Below are positions 56,501-64,000 of a stretch of 64,000 bases of DNA, in pieces (the first letter of the stretch is position 1; each line of letters begins with the position of its first letter). The DNA lies in the NCBI RefSeq assembly GCF_022581195.2, contig NC_061472.1:1302001-1366000 (forward strand), read 5' to 3'. The position numbers were made by a program, and so were the translations under genes. The stretch comes from Helicoverpa zea (Eukaryota; Arthropoda; Insecta; Lepidoptera; Noctuidae). Under the pieces are notes generated by a model. The model searched no databases. It was not told the DNA's origin and worked only from the letters and a program-made list of their open reading frames with translations.

Positions 56501-56816
56501 TGTTCTTAATCGCGAACCCAACGCCACTTGAAGCGCGTTCTGAAGAGGGTTTCCCTGACCAAAAGTAAGTGAATCCACCTAGTTCCTCGCAAAGTTCTCC
56601 ACTGTCAGCTAGATGAGTTTCGCTTATTGCTGCAATGTCGATGTTGTATCGGGAGAGCTCACGAGCTATTAGCGCTGTCTTGCGCTCTGGGCAAATGTTG
56701 TTATCGTTGTCCAGAAGTGTTCTTACATTCCAAGCCGCTATATTGATTTTCTTATTGTATATTTGACTATTCTTTCGACCGCATTGATTGGTGACCAGAC
56801 GGTCGCGGTTAATCAT
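53517..56816 (-). CDS. LINE ORF: endonuclease, reverse transcriptase, C2H2 zinc finger
   Basis: 1099 residues without a stop or frame shift. It would nick target DNA and copy its own RNA in place. Residues 24-285 form an apurinic-type endonuclease: WNVRTLL (29-35), SETH with the metal-binding Glu (65-68), GDFNAR (176-181), the LDYV block (245-248) and TDHR (271-274). Residues about 500-850 form the reverse transcriptase: KSPGYDSLPSE (516-526), FVDLEKAFDRV with a catalytic Asp (644-654), SGVKQGCVMAPTLF (701-714) and YADD (765-768). The C-terminus holds the RWCGHLVRM block (951-959) and one zinc finger C-x2-C-x12-H-x3-H (1061-1081). All catalytic residues are present, so it may be active or recently active. 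It belongs with the CFDP2/RTE-like proteins common in arthropods; the exact clade is not settled. No separate ORF1 is seen. Confidence 0.93.
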   Translation of the reverse strand: MINRDRLVTNQCGRKNSQIYNKKINIAAWNVRTLLDNDNNICPERKTALIARELSRYNIDIAAISETHLADSGELCEELGGFTYFWSGKPSSERASSGVGFAIKNSIARSLIEPPKGLSDRIITLRLHTSAKKFVHLVSVYAPTMTCSDEEKRKFYDHLRMVLLSIPQCDKIILLGDFNARVGTEYLAWKNVLGRHGIGKCNSNGYALLALCAELELSITNTFFRLPDKYKTSWMHPRSRHWHLLDYVIVRRNDLKDVLITRAMRGAQGWTDHRLIRCKMRLNIKPPHRAEHKIPARLAFSKLVLDVDIRKELDKKFGNTASDSDSVDNPTIDAEWRCFADNLHKVSKLVIGKVQKKNQDWFDDSDTELRQLVGEFRRSLRSAHCNQERNALHQVLKRKVRGLKNEWWLAKAQDLQRLADTNQTARFFESLRTIYGPRCKKTAPVYSRDKTTKLTDPSEVLLRWAEHFNEVLNPGSQGADLNYINSLDALPISSDLETPPSYEEFHNALNRLKNGKSPGYDSLPSEVYKYGGKNIKTRLFELVLQIWDAEIVPQDWKDALISKLYKGKGDLSDCSCYRGIALLSAAGKVLAHVINSRLVKLAESFLPESQCGFRPNRGTVDAIFVLKQLQEKCLEQHRDLYLCFVDLEKAFDRVPRSALWVVLEKRGCPPKFVNLVRQFHEGMFARVRHEDKLTEQFPVTSGVKQGCVMAPTLFAIYFSAVMSDALVKCRNKIILNVRMDKSVFDISRFRAKRRISTVPVAEIQYADDVCLMASSVQDLQECLDYLDESCHKFGLVISASKTQILKQPARKTSADDTPVYPSGKPLEEVGSFRYLGSLVRSDNRLESDISARIAKAAAAFGGLNHRVWKSHDLKLVTKLAVYKAIILPLLLYASETWCLYKGDIKRLDVFHLKCLRAILRIRWQDRISNTEVLRRSSMSGIESFLMKGQLRWCGHLVRMESSRLPKTVFYSELSTGKRQSGGQYLRYRDVLKRHLRSVGLSPTSWEQLATQRPEWRRTVHKSVQDFEQRRLEALDAKRQLQKSRPKPSYNYTYNAQGQLYCAICDRVFKAKFGFASHVRAHERNQTADICQDVAVDGNV

Positions 56817-57220
56817 CTGGATAAAGGTGAGATGGGCTTTGTTTAGGCCACCTTTTCTAGGCCTCTCCCCGGATTGGGGAAAGCAGTGCTATCCCTAAAT
56901 AGGGCTGCTTTGTCTTTGAACGAGCTGCCGAGTCAGTCCTCCCATCTCATCTGAGTCCCGAAACGACCATCACCGTCCAAACGCCTACGTGCAGAGAGCC
57001 AGCTAAAGACCGAGCTCACCCGCTCAATCCCCACCACCAGTCTCCATCGCCGCAGGGCTTTTAAATTCAGAGTTCAAGGATATTGCCAGGAGTCATCAGC
57101 GCGGGAATATATTATAGTGGGTAGATATGTGCGCAGATACATACCCACTCTCTCGTCTCCTAGATCTTGTGTCCAGTGGATCGGATGACCGATACGACTA
57201 GACAGAAAGAGGAGATGCAG

Positions 57221-57541
57221 TGAATGGCCGCATGCCACTTTGTATCCTGACATACGCCCTACAAGCATATCACATATGCCTTGCTGCAACGCAACGATGG
57301 CCGGGTGAGTTGTCATACTGACAGAACCCGCCCATCGAACCGCTGCAGGCTTTACAAAATATAGGTGGAGGATCTGCCACTTTTGTGAATGGCCGCATGC
57401 CGCTGAAGGATCCTGACATGCGCCCTACAGGCATATCACAGGCCTTGCTGCAGCGCCACAATTGCCGGGTAACTTGCCATACTGGCGGGCCCGCCTCTTG
57501 AGCCGCTGCAGACTCTAAGCACTGTGTGGAGGATCAGCCAC
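57221..57541 (-). repeat. Two tandem ~160-bp units in the LINE 5' leader
   Basis: 57221-57380 and 57386-57541 align end to end: TGAATGGCCGCATGCC, CCTGACATRCGCCCTACA, GCATATCACA, CCTTGCTGCARCG, GCCGGGTRA, CCGCTGCAG and TGGAGGATCWGCCAC occur in both. The period is 165 bp. Confidence 0.88.
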
Positions 57542-57549
57542 ATAAAACT

Positions 57550-58260
57550 AAACTACAATGCGTAGTTATAGTTCCCCTTCACTGGGTTTAGCCCGTGGGT
57601 CGACACGGTTTACCAGGGCGTGGCCACTGTGTGCTTAACAAGTTTCTTGGAGCCACCAGTGAAGAGATTCATGAAGTATAAGCAGTACTTTGGACTAGCA
57701 TCTAAGATAGATCGACCACTAGAGAGTTGGAAAAAAGAAGAAAAGACGGCACTGCAAGATACTCCACTTACGCCCTTTAATATTAATGTAACTAGCATCT
57801 CTTTGTGATGTTAAAACATGCAGGTCTAGTACATTTCAGTTTTTCGTAAATTCATTTCAGCGCGGCAGTAAAAGGCTTTGCTTTTCAGAACTACTTTATT
57901 GAAACACAATTTGACTTGCTACGGGACGTTTGGGTGCATCGCTAGCTTCCACCGTTTTCATAGAAAAAGCTGAAAGTCATTTCGTGTTCGTGCTGTAACT
58001 GAATTAAAATGATTTTTTTTTCTTTTTCTACTTTTTTTTTATAGCTATGTAGATAATTTGGGATTGTTCGTTCAGAGGGAATACTTCTCGCACCCGGATA
58101 TAAAATTGTATTTATACTATTTTTACTGACTTCTCAAAAAGGAGGTTCGTAATTCGGATGTTTTGATGTATAAGTTCACGCCTATAATATTCAATTAAGT
58201 ATTTCATGCACTGAATTTCTACCAACACTTTGAATTTCAAGTAAACATTGCCAAGATTTT
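57550..58260. other. Right flank of the LINE
   Basis: 57577-57585 (CTTCACTGG) and 57656-57664 are inverted 9-mers. 58125-58175 (GACTTCTCAAAAAGGAGGTT) belongs to the repeat also seen near 8900 and 20510. No gene seen. Confidence 0.4.
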
Positions 58261-58266
58261 TTTTTT

Positions 58267-58340
58267 CACACACTGGTACTCAGATGCATCCAATTAGATG
58301 GGAAGCCGACCCCAACATACCTAAGTGGGAAAAGGCTAGG
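58267..58340 (+). mobile_element. SINE type 1 tail fragment
   Basis: CACTGGTACTCAGATGCATC, GGGAAGCCGACCCCAACATA and GTGGGAAAAGGCTAGGC. Confidence 0.8.
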
Positions 58341-58344
58341 CAAA

Positions 58345-59250
58345 TCATTACCAAGATTTTTTTCTCAAATTTTTCAAGTGACAAATACCTCCCTACATTC
58401 CTACTACATACCAAAAGGGTGTAACACCCCCACTAACATTTGTTCAATCAGTTAAAATGCATCATATCGTCGCCAACAATCTCCAAAGCCTCAGGACCTT
58501 TTGACCTTAGCGAAACTTTCACATAAATCCTTTTACACGGATGTTCCTGAAAACTGTATTTTTTGGGGGAACAGAAGAAAGTGATTTTTATATGTATATA
58601 GATATATCTAAGAGATGTTTTTGTGTCTAGCTCTTACATAAATAGTTGATTGTAAAAGGGGGTCAAGCTAAAAAATGATTTTTATAGCTTGGTCAACAAT
58701 TTTCTTTTTTCCAGCCTGAAGTTAACTTCTGCTGGTAAAAGCCTTCCCATTTGGTCCTCAGATCTCCTGAGTCTTTGAGTGTTCGCACCATGGTTGTTTA
58801 CGTCCAGTTAGTCTTGCCATCTCGTCCGGTGCCTACCCTGTCGGCGGTGGACGTTTTGAATTGAATGACACTTAGGAATTTATGTCCAAGTACATAATTA
58901 ATCAATAGTTAGGTTTGATGAAAAAATCTTTTGTCTACATTAATGGGCAGCAACAATTATTACTTTACTCATACTGTATTATATCAACATCAAACCACTA
59001 CTTATACATACGAAAATAATTCCATTTTCAATATCACAACACTCTACGTATATATCTTCAGGTGAGCAAACTGCGATGCCGTCACGTTGTCCGCGCGATG
59101 AGTTCACAAACTCTATTATACGTGCAATATTGTGCAATGCATGTTATAGTTTCACGATTACATTGTTTGTCAGAATTTGTCGCTTGAAATCTGAACTTAT
59201 CTTTTGGGAATTAACGTAGGTGTAGCTGGTTTAGTACATTTGAACATCTT
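58345..59250. other. Stretch with a possible old LINE scrap
   Basis: 58760-58856 (GTTCGCACCATGGTTGTTTA, CTTGCCATCTCGTCCGGTGC, CTGTCGGCGGTGG) is less AT-rich and may be an antisense LINE coding scrap. I could not assign it. Confidence 0.3.
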
Positions 59251-59252
59251 TT

Positions 59253-59425
59253 TTAGTCATTACGAGTAGTCGGAAGCCAGTAAGTCTGACAACCAGTGTT
59301 ACCAAGGGATATGGATTGCCCGGGTAACTGAGTTGAGGAGGTCTGATAGGCAGTCGCTCCTTGTAGAATGCTGCTACTCAGCTGCATTCGATTAGACTAG
59401 TAGCAACCTAGTTGGGAAAAGCCGG
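59253..59425 (+). mobile_element. SINE type 1 tail, 5'-truncated
   Basis: GTCATTACGAGTAGTCGGAA, TTGCCCGGGTAACTGAGTTG, GATAGGCAGTCGCTCCTTGT and AACCTAGTTGGGAAAAGCC. Confidence 0.88.
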
Positions 59426-59429
59426 TCCG

Positions 59430-61610
59430 GCCTCTTGGTGAGCTTATATATATATTTAAAAAAAGATATAGAAACATATCTCATATTTGTTTTTCTTCTC
59501 AAAATACTAATCAAAAATAAAATAACGTCTGCCTATTCTTTGTGAGTTGTCTAGGTACTTAGGTCTAGGAAATTGAAACACTTCGTGACTGAAATTAAAT
59601 TAGATCGGGTCTTAAGTGGTAGCAAAATATTATTTTAGGTTCCTATAAAATAGGAAAAATCCTATTAAATATTAATTTGATGTAACAACAGGAACAATGA
59701 AGTAAAAATAAGCAATTAAAAATCAATACCACAATTCACCCTTTCCCAATGAATTTCGTAACAAGCCCATAAAATTTAACGTAATAAAACCCCGCTAAGT
59801 TCAGAGTCAGGATTCTGACATTGTCAAAGTTGGCCACTAACAATCAGATAGAGATAATTTATACGCCTACCCGTACTTTCTTACACTTGGACTTCTGGCA
59901 TTCAATGCTCAAATATATTTCAATCTATAGATACTTTTGAAAGAAATTGTTTTCAAATTGGTCGATGGGATTTTGGTATTCAGTTACCTACTGGAACTTT
60001 TTCAACTTAAATTACATTTTAATAATATAAAAATATTTTTGAATTCTTGCCATCGTTAAGTAGTTTATTAATTAAGTTATTTAAAAGTACCATGTATTTT
60101 TTTCATATTCTTACGCCATTGGTTGATATTAAGAAGTATTTACAAAAAAGAACATGAAAAACATACAACACGATTTCTTTCAACTGTACTAATAAATAAT
60201 AATCAAGGGTCGCTCAATATTTTTTTGAAAATGTTAAAGGTTAGCTTATTTCAACAACCACGAAAAAATAAGTTCATTTAACCAATTAAAAGAGCAGTAA
60301 GTAGCTTTACTTAGGGGATAAAGTATCAAAGTGCCGGTTAATATTTAACTTGAGATTCAGTTTATTTTTTAATTCATCCTTTGATACCACTTAACTTTTT
60401 CTAATTGGGGTTATTATAAAAACGTTGCCATCTTTTAAGAGGAAATTTTCCTTTTCGGAATATTTTTATAAGTAATCGGGGCTTTTCCTGAGTGCGTAGA
60501 TACGTCTACGATTTTTTTAACATGACCCAACTGACCTAATTTGATTGTTACATACCATTAATATTGTTCACCAATATAGAAAACTTAACTAAAAACTATA
60601 CTTACTAAACTAAAGAGATTAAAATACATCTGCTAATCAAAATGTTACACTTTAAAATTTTCTTATCAAATCACTTTAAAATCACGTCAAAATCTATTCA
60701 CATAAATAAATACTTTGGTCCAAAATCGATACTTTCTGTTCGACTGTTGAAAATCAAATAAACTGGAAGGCAATTAATGAGTTGGTTTCAGCAAAGTAAA
60801 ATCAACAATATCCGCTAATATGTTTGTAATCGTTAAAAGGTTTACATATTGCAAACAGGTATCTACTTATTTGCAATATTCGATATCAATAATAATAATT
60901 AGCGAATTTACTTAACATTAATGCCTATGATTTGAGTTCAGATTATCAAGTTTTCAAACACATAAAATTACCTAAACTCACTAAAACAACACAATACAAT
61001 ATTAAAATCTTAAAACAAAGAATATGTGTGCGTGAAAGTCTTCTCTACATAACTGTCATAATTTTTGACAAAGATTGACAAAGGAACATACATGATATTT
61101 TCCTTCACCTTTGTCAATCGCTGTACATCAACGATCCCTGCCTTTTCAACGAGGAAAGAGGCTTGTATTAGTGGGACAGTAAAAGGCTGATGATGATGTA
61201 TGAGCTTAGAAGAAATATTTTTGATCTTACTTTCAAATTAGGTATCTGAAATTATTATCTATTGCACAATACCCCAGATTATCTAACAATGCATATTATA
61301 AAGAATACATTTTTGTTTCGAACATAAAACCAATTGTTTGTCGGTTTAAAATACTGAAGTCAACATAATTTTCACTGTCCAACATTTTTGTTAAATCCTC
61401 TCACTTATTAATTTACACTCCATAGACAGAAAAGCCTGCAAAAACCAATTTGACCAAAGTCTATTGGCATTTGAAGTCAAAGTTTCGAAAACTACAAATT
61501 TTTTGCAATACAACTTCACCTCAGCCAATTCGAGTTTGCTCTCCAACTTGGAGTTTGTTCTGCATTTAGAGCCAACTAGCAACTGGTACAATTAACAATT
61601 GGCTACACAA
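59430..61610. other. AT-rich stretch with one SINE scrap
   Basis: 61148-61198 (AAGAGGCTTGTATTAGTGGG, ACAGTAAAAGGCTGATGATG) is a SINE type 2 end. Otherwise nothing. Confidence 0.5.
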
Positions 61611-61613
61611 GTA

Positions 61614-61638
61614 TACACACACACACACACACACACAC
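61614..61638 (+). repeat. (AC)n microsatellite
   Basis: Uninterrupted dinucleotide AC run of about 12 units. Confidence 0.95.
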
Positions 61639-61639
61639 T

Positions 61640-62210
61640 CATACAAACATACACAATATAGTTACATGTAACTACCGTGGAGATTCACTAGAAATTAGGA
61701 TTGCTCTTATGCGGTACAGCATCGTTCCGCTGATTAAGAATTACACCCCAAGTACTAAGTATTTGCCAGTTGTAAGGAAAAATCTTCTATGGAAACAAGA
61801 TGAATATTTCTGTGTTGAAATAGAGATACGCGGATAGAGATGTTCGTTCCGGTCTGGAAGTCATGCTCCATTCTCTATTGGCAGTCCATATCTTATACCG
61901 TTGTTTAAAAATATTATAGGAACAATATGGACCCAACAGAGCACAGCTTAAAGAAGGGCTTAAAAAGTTGGAGGGCTTTAATTTTTTTATCATAATGTTG
62001 ATATTAATTTTAATAGGCTTCAGTGATTTTGGTGCTCATTTAATCTTTGACTATTGTAAAGGAACGGTCATTTCAGATTTTAGTTTTTTTGACCACAATA
62101 TAACAATTTTGAAAAATCCTATATCTTGATTGATTTTCGACATATTATTATTTACATCTAGTATTACTAAGGCGAAATACTGTATGCATGTCTTTCAGTC
62201 AAACATATTA
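61640..62210. other. AT-rich stretch without recognised features
   Basis: Nothing supported. Confidence 0.5.
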
Positions 62211-62211
62211 T

Positions 62212-62287
62212 TACATATTTTTACATATTATTACATTTTTACATATTATTACATTAAACATATTATTACATATTATTACATATTTTT
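62212..62287 (+). repeat. ACATATTATT minisatellite
   Basis: Imperfect tandem units of 8-11 bp (ACATATTATT, ACATATTTTT, ACATTTTT). It creates short Tyr/Ile/His-rich frames that are not genes. Confidence 0.9.
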
Positions 62288-62562
62288 CATTTATATCCAA
62301 AATATCTTCAACACAGCGACAAATAAGACAGCATTATGACGCAGTATTTATAGTATCTTATTTTAGAATACATAATAAAGTATATACTAATTTAAAGATA
62401 CTTTTATACACCTACCATTGTGTGAGTCTCAATCATTATGTTTGTATCAATAGCTGGAAAAAATATTGTCATTTTTTAAATCGGATATATGCAGGCATTG
62501 TCAACACTTATAATACCTGAAAACCTACGTAATCTCCAAATATTTATGTTACATTAAGCGTA

Positions 62563-62776
62563 ACCGCACAATGAAGACTAAACAGTCGGCCGACTGTTGA
62601 TCAGATGGTTGGCATTTTCTTTTAAAGAAAATCTTAATTCCATTTAAATTTTTCAGTCGGACTGATACCGGCTAAAAACCTCATCATTGTAATGTGCGTA
62701 ATACCATTCATCTTCATACTGATTTATGAGCCAAAACAAACTATCGGCCGACTGAAAGTTAGCAGTGAGTTTCTTC
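62563..62776 (+). mobile_element. CGGCCGA-family MITE, best-preserved copy
   Basis: CCGCACAATGAAGACTAAAC, AGTCGGCCGACTGTTGATCA, CAGTCGGACTGATACCGGCT, TGTAATGTGCGTAATACCAT, CTTCATACTGATTTATGAGC and CTATCGGCCGACTGAAAGTT. The outer ends are imperfect inverted copies (CACTGNARACT). Confidence 0.82.
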
Positions 62777-62779
62777 ATA

Positions 62780-63775
62780 CATGTACGTTTGCTCTGAAAT
62801 ATTTTTGAATGTTGACAATATAACTCAGAGCCATGTTTTGATCGAAAGATTTTATAATTTATTTATATCTTACGTCTTTATTGTAATATTATTGACTTCT
62901 ACAGCATAAACACTCCGATTAAAACTATTCATATCCTCCCGTGATAAATGAGCTTGCAACTGTATTAGAAGTTTTGAAACCAGTAGTTTCTAAGATTAGC
63001 GCGTTCAAACAAAAACATCTGTTCAGCTGCATGAGTATAGTCATACCGAGAATGATAGTGTGGAACTGGAACATTTAGTAGGTAATGTGAGGAGGAAATA
63101 GTTCAGCCCAAGAGTTGCAGATTTTGATTGCGAATTAGTAGTTTGCCGCCAAAGCTACCGGAGGTAGACAGCTTACTAGGTGTGGGCTATGAAATAGGAC
63201 CTTGTCGTTTACCTGAAATAGTCACATGTATTCCATAGCTGCACATGCCCTTTTGTACGGATTTTTACGTATCTCCAATACGAGGCATTTTTGTCACATT
63301 TAATCTTATGGAATCTTTGTTTCTTTTAAAATTAAGGCCACCATTTTCGAATCGATAGATGGTTTTAATCTAGGAACAATACAGATTACACTAACTAAAC
63401 GAAAAACGCACCGCAGCTAGGCGCAGATATATTACTTTTAAAGTGAAATCATACACAAATGTTCAAAATAATATGAATGAGGGTTACGAAATCGGGCAAC
63501 ATGTATTTAGTGAAATGGATCATGTAGCCTGATTTCAAATGTAAAAAAGTAAAATTAATGACTTCTTCGTAATATTATACAAGTCATATAAGGGTAGTAG
63601 GTATTTTGGGATCGCGAAACAGCTATTTTTATCATAAACGCAAATAGGTGAATAAAAATAGCAAGTATTCATTTTACAATAGATATTATTTTTCGTGGGT
63701 ACATGGAATTCGTGGAAAAGCCAACTACGGTGGCGTTTTCAAAATTTTTATAATAATATTTTCGCCTCATTTTTT
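62780..63775. other. AT-rich stretch with a Helitron scrap
   Basis: 62965-63020 (AACCAGTAGTTTCTAAGATT, AGCGCGTTCAAACAAAAAC) is an inverted Helitron 5' fragment. Nothing else seen. Confidence 0.45.
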
Positions 63776-63779
63776 ATTC

Positions 63780-63905
63780 TTAGAGGTTACAACTAGTCTC
63801 TCAACTAAGAGTGTGTGGGTTCGATTCCAAATTAGGCTTTGAAGTTGCTCGAGTACTGATCAATGCTTATTCCTTCTTCGTATGAGACGAAGCATGCAGT
63901 GGTAT
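63780..63905 (+). mobile_element. Degraded SINE with recognisable B box
   Basis: CTCTCAACTAAGAGTGTGTG then GGTTCGATTCC (B box), AATTAGGC, and the type 2 tail words AATGCTTATTCCTTCTTCGT and GCAGTGGTATAATAC. The A box is lost. Confidence 0.65.
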
Positions 63906-64000
63906 AATACAAAGAATGATAATCATAATGACATTTGCACTGCTTTTCTTTCCTATAAAACTGTACAAAGTAGACTGGCCTTTACTTTTTTGCAGTACTT

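Larger units (their letters stand above)
53499..57545 (-). mobile_element. Near-complete non-LTR retrotransposon (LINE)
   Basis: On the minus strand: a GC-richer 5' leader (57545 to 56817), one long ORF, six bases of 3' UTR after the TAG stop, then an ATCATCATCATTATAA tail. A very short 3' UTR and trinucleotide tail resemble RTE-clade and related elements. The 5' boundary is uncertain; similar GC-rich sequence continues to about 57660. I could not find target duplications. Confidence 0.85.

Noticed and set aside
62130..62520. Tyr/Ile/His-rich frames of 69 and 110 codons
   Set aside because: They are produced by the ACATATTATT minisatellite.
1..64000. CRISPR arrays, operons, ribosome binding sites
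   Set aside because: The sequence is animal nuclear DNA; direct repeats found are transposon or satellite repeats without spacer structure.

Overview
The window is nuclear DNA of a moth, most likely a noctuid (owlet moth). It is AT-rich, gene-sparse and full of interspersed repeats. The best clue to the host is a leucokinin precursor (29083-30093) whose three predicted amidated peptides, YFSPWG-amide, VRFSPWG-amide and KVKFSAWG-amide, equal the helicokinins I-III known from Helicoverpa zea. The repeats also fit Lepidoptera: tRNA-derived SINEs with two different tails, short Helitrons beginning TCTATACTAATATTATAAAG, RTE-type LINE tails and many MITEs. Everything here is read by eye; no database search was run.

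Genes. (1) At the left edge, on the minus strand, lie the first two coding exons of COMMD4, a Commander/COMMD complex subunit; the rest runs off the window. (2) The leucokinin gene is on the plus strand. Its main exon has a clear 3' splice site just upstream. A TATA-box promoter and first exon at 11361-11510 could be its distal 5' end, because the two exons would join in frame. (3) Pin1/dodo (30953-31426, minus), a WW plus parvulin prolyl isomerase, converges tail to tail on leucokinin, with a probable 5' UTR exon ending at 31725. (4) A TATA-less promoter with CCAAT and E2F-like sites and a first exon ending at 39910 (plus) looks like the start of a gene whose body I cannot find; it probably lies in a later exon or beyond the window.

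Mobile DNA. The dominant coding sequence is an apparently intact 1099-codon LINE ORF (53517-56816, minus) with endonuclease, reverse transcriptase and C-terminal C2H2 zinc finger, a duplicated 5' leader and an ATC-repeat tail. Other retroelement remains are a 5'-truncated RTE reverse transcriptase (2872-3825) and three copies of a retroelement C-terminal domain (36755-37200, 41575-42320, 46873-46950). DNA elements include MITEs with 3-bp target duplications (7238, 24352, 27615, 49340), TA-flanked MITEs (12489, 18669), a 1.27-kb element with 4-bp GATA duplications and a GC-rich core (25038-26304), a foldback element with arms of about 460 bp (44420-45660), and a CGGCCGA-rich MITE family, one copy of which is split by another MITE (49262-49645).

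Roughly: 1-900 COMMD4; 900-29000 repeats plus one orphan promoter; 29-32 kb the leucokinin/Pin1 pair; 32-53 kb repeats, retroelement relics and a second orphan promoter; 53.5-57.6 kb the intact LINE; 57.6-64 kb repeat-poor AT-rich sequence. I see no bacterial features, CRISPR arrays or rRNA, and no convincing functional tRNA. I did not find a clearly new biological system; the most checkable novelties are the distal leucokinin exon, the tail-swapped SINE pair and the GC-cored and foldback elements.
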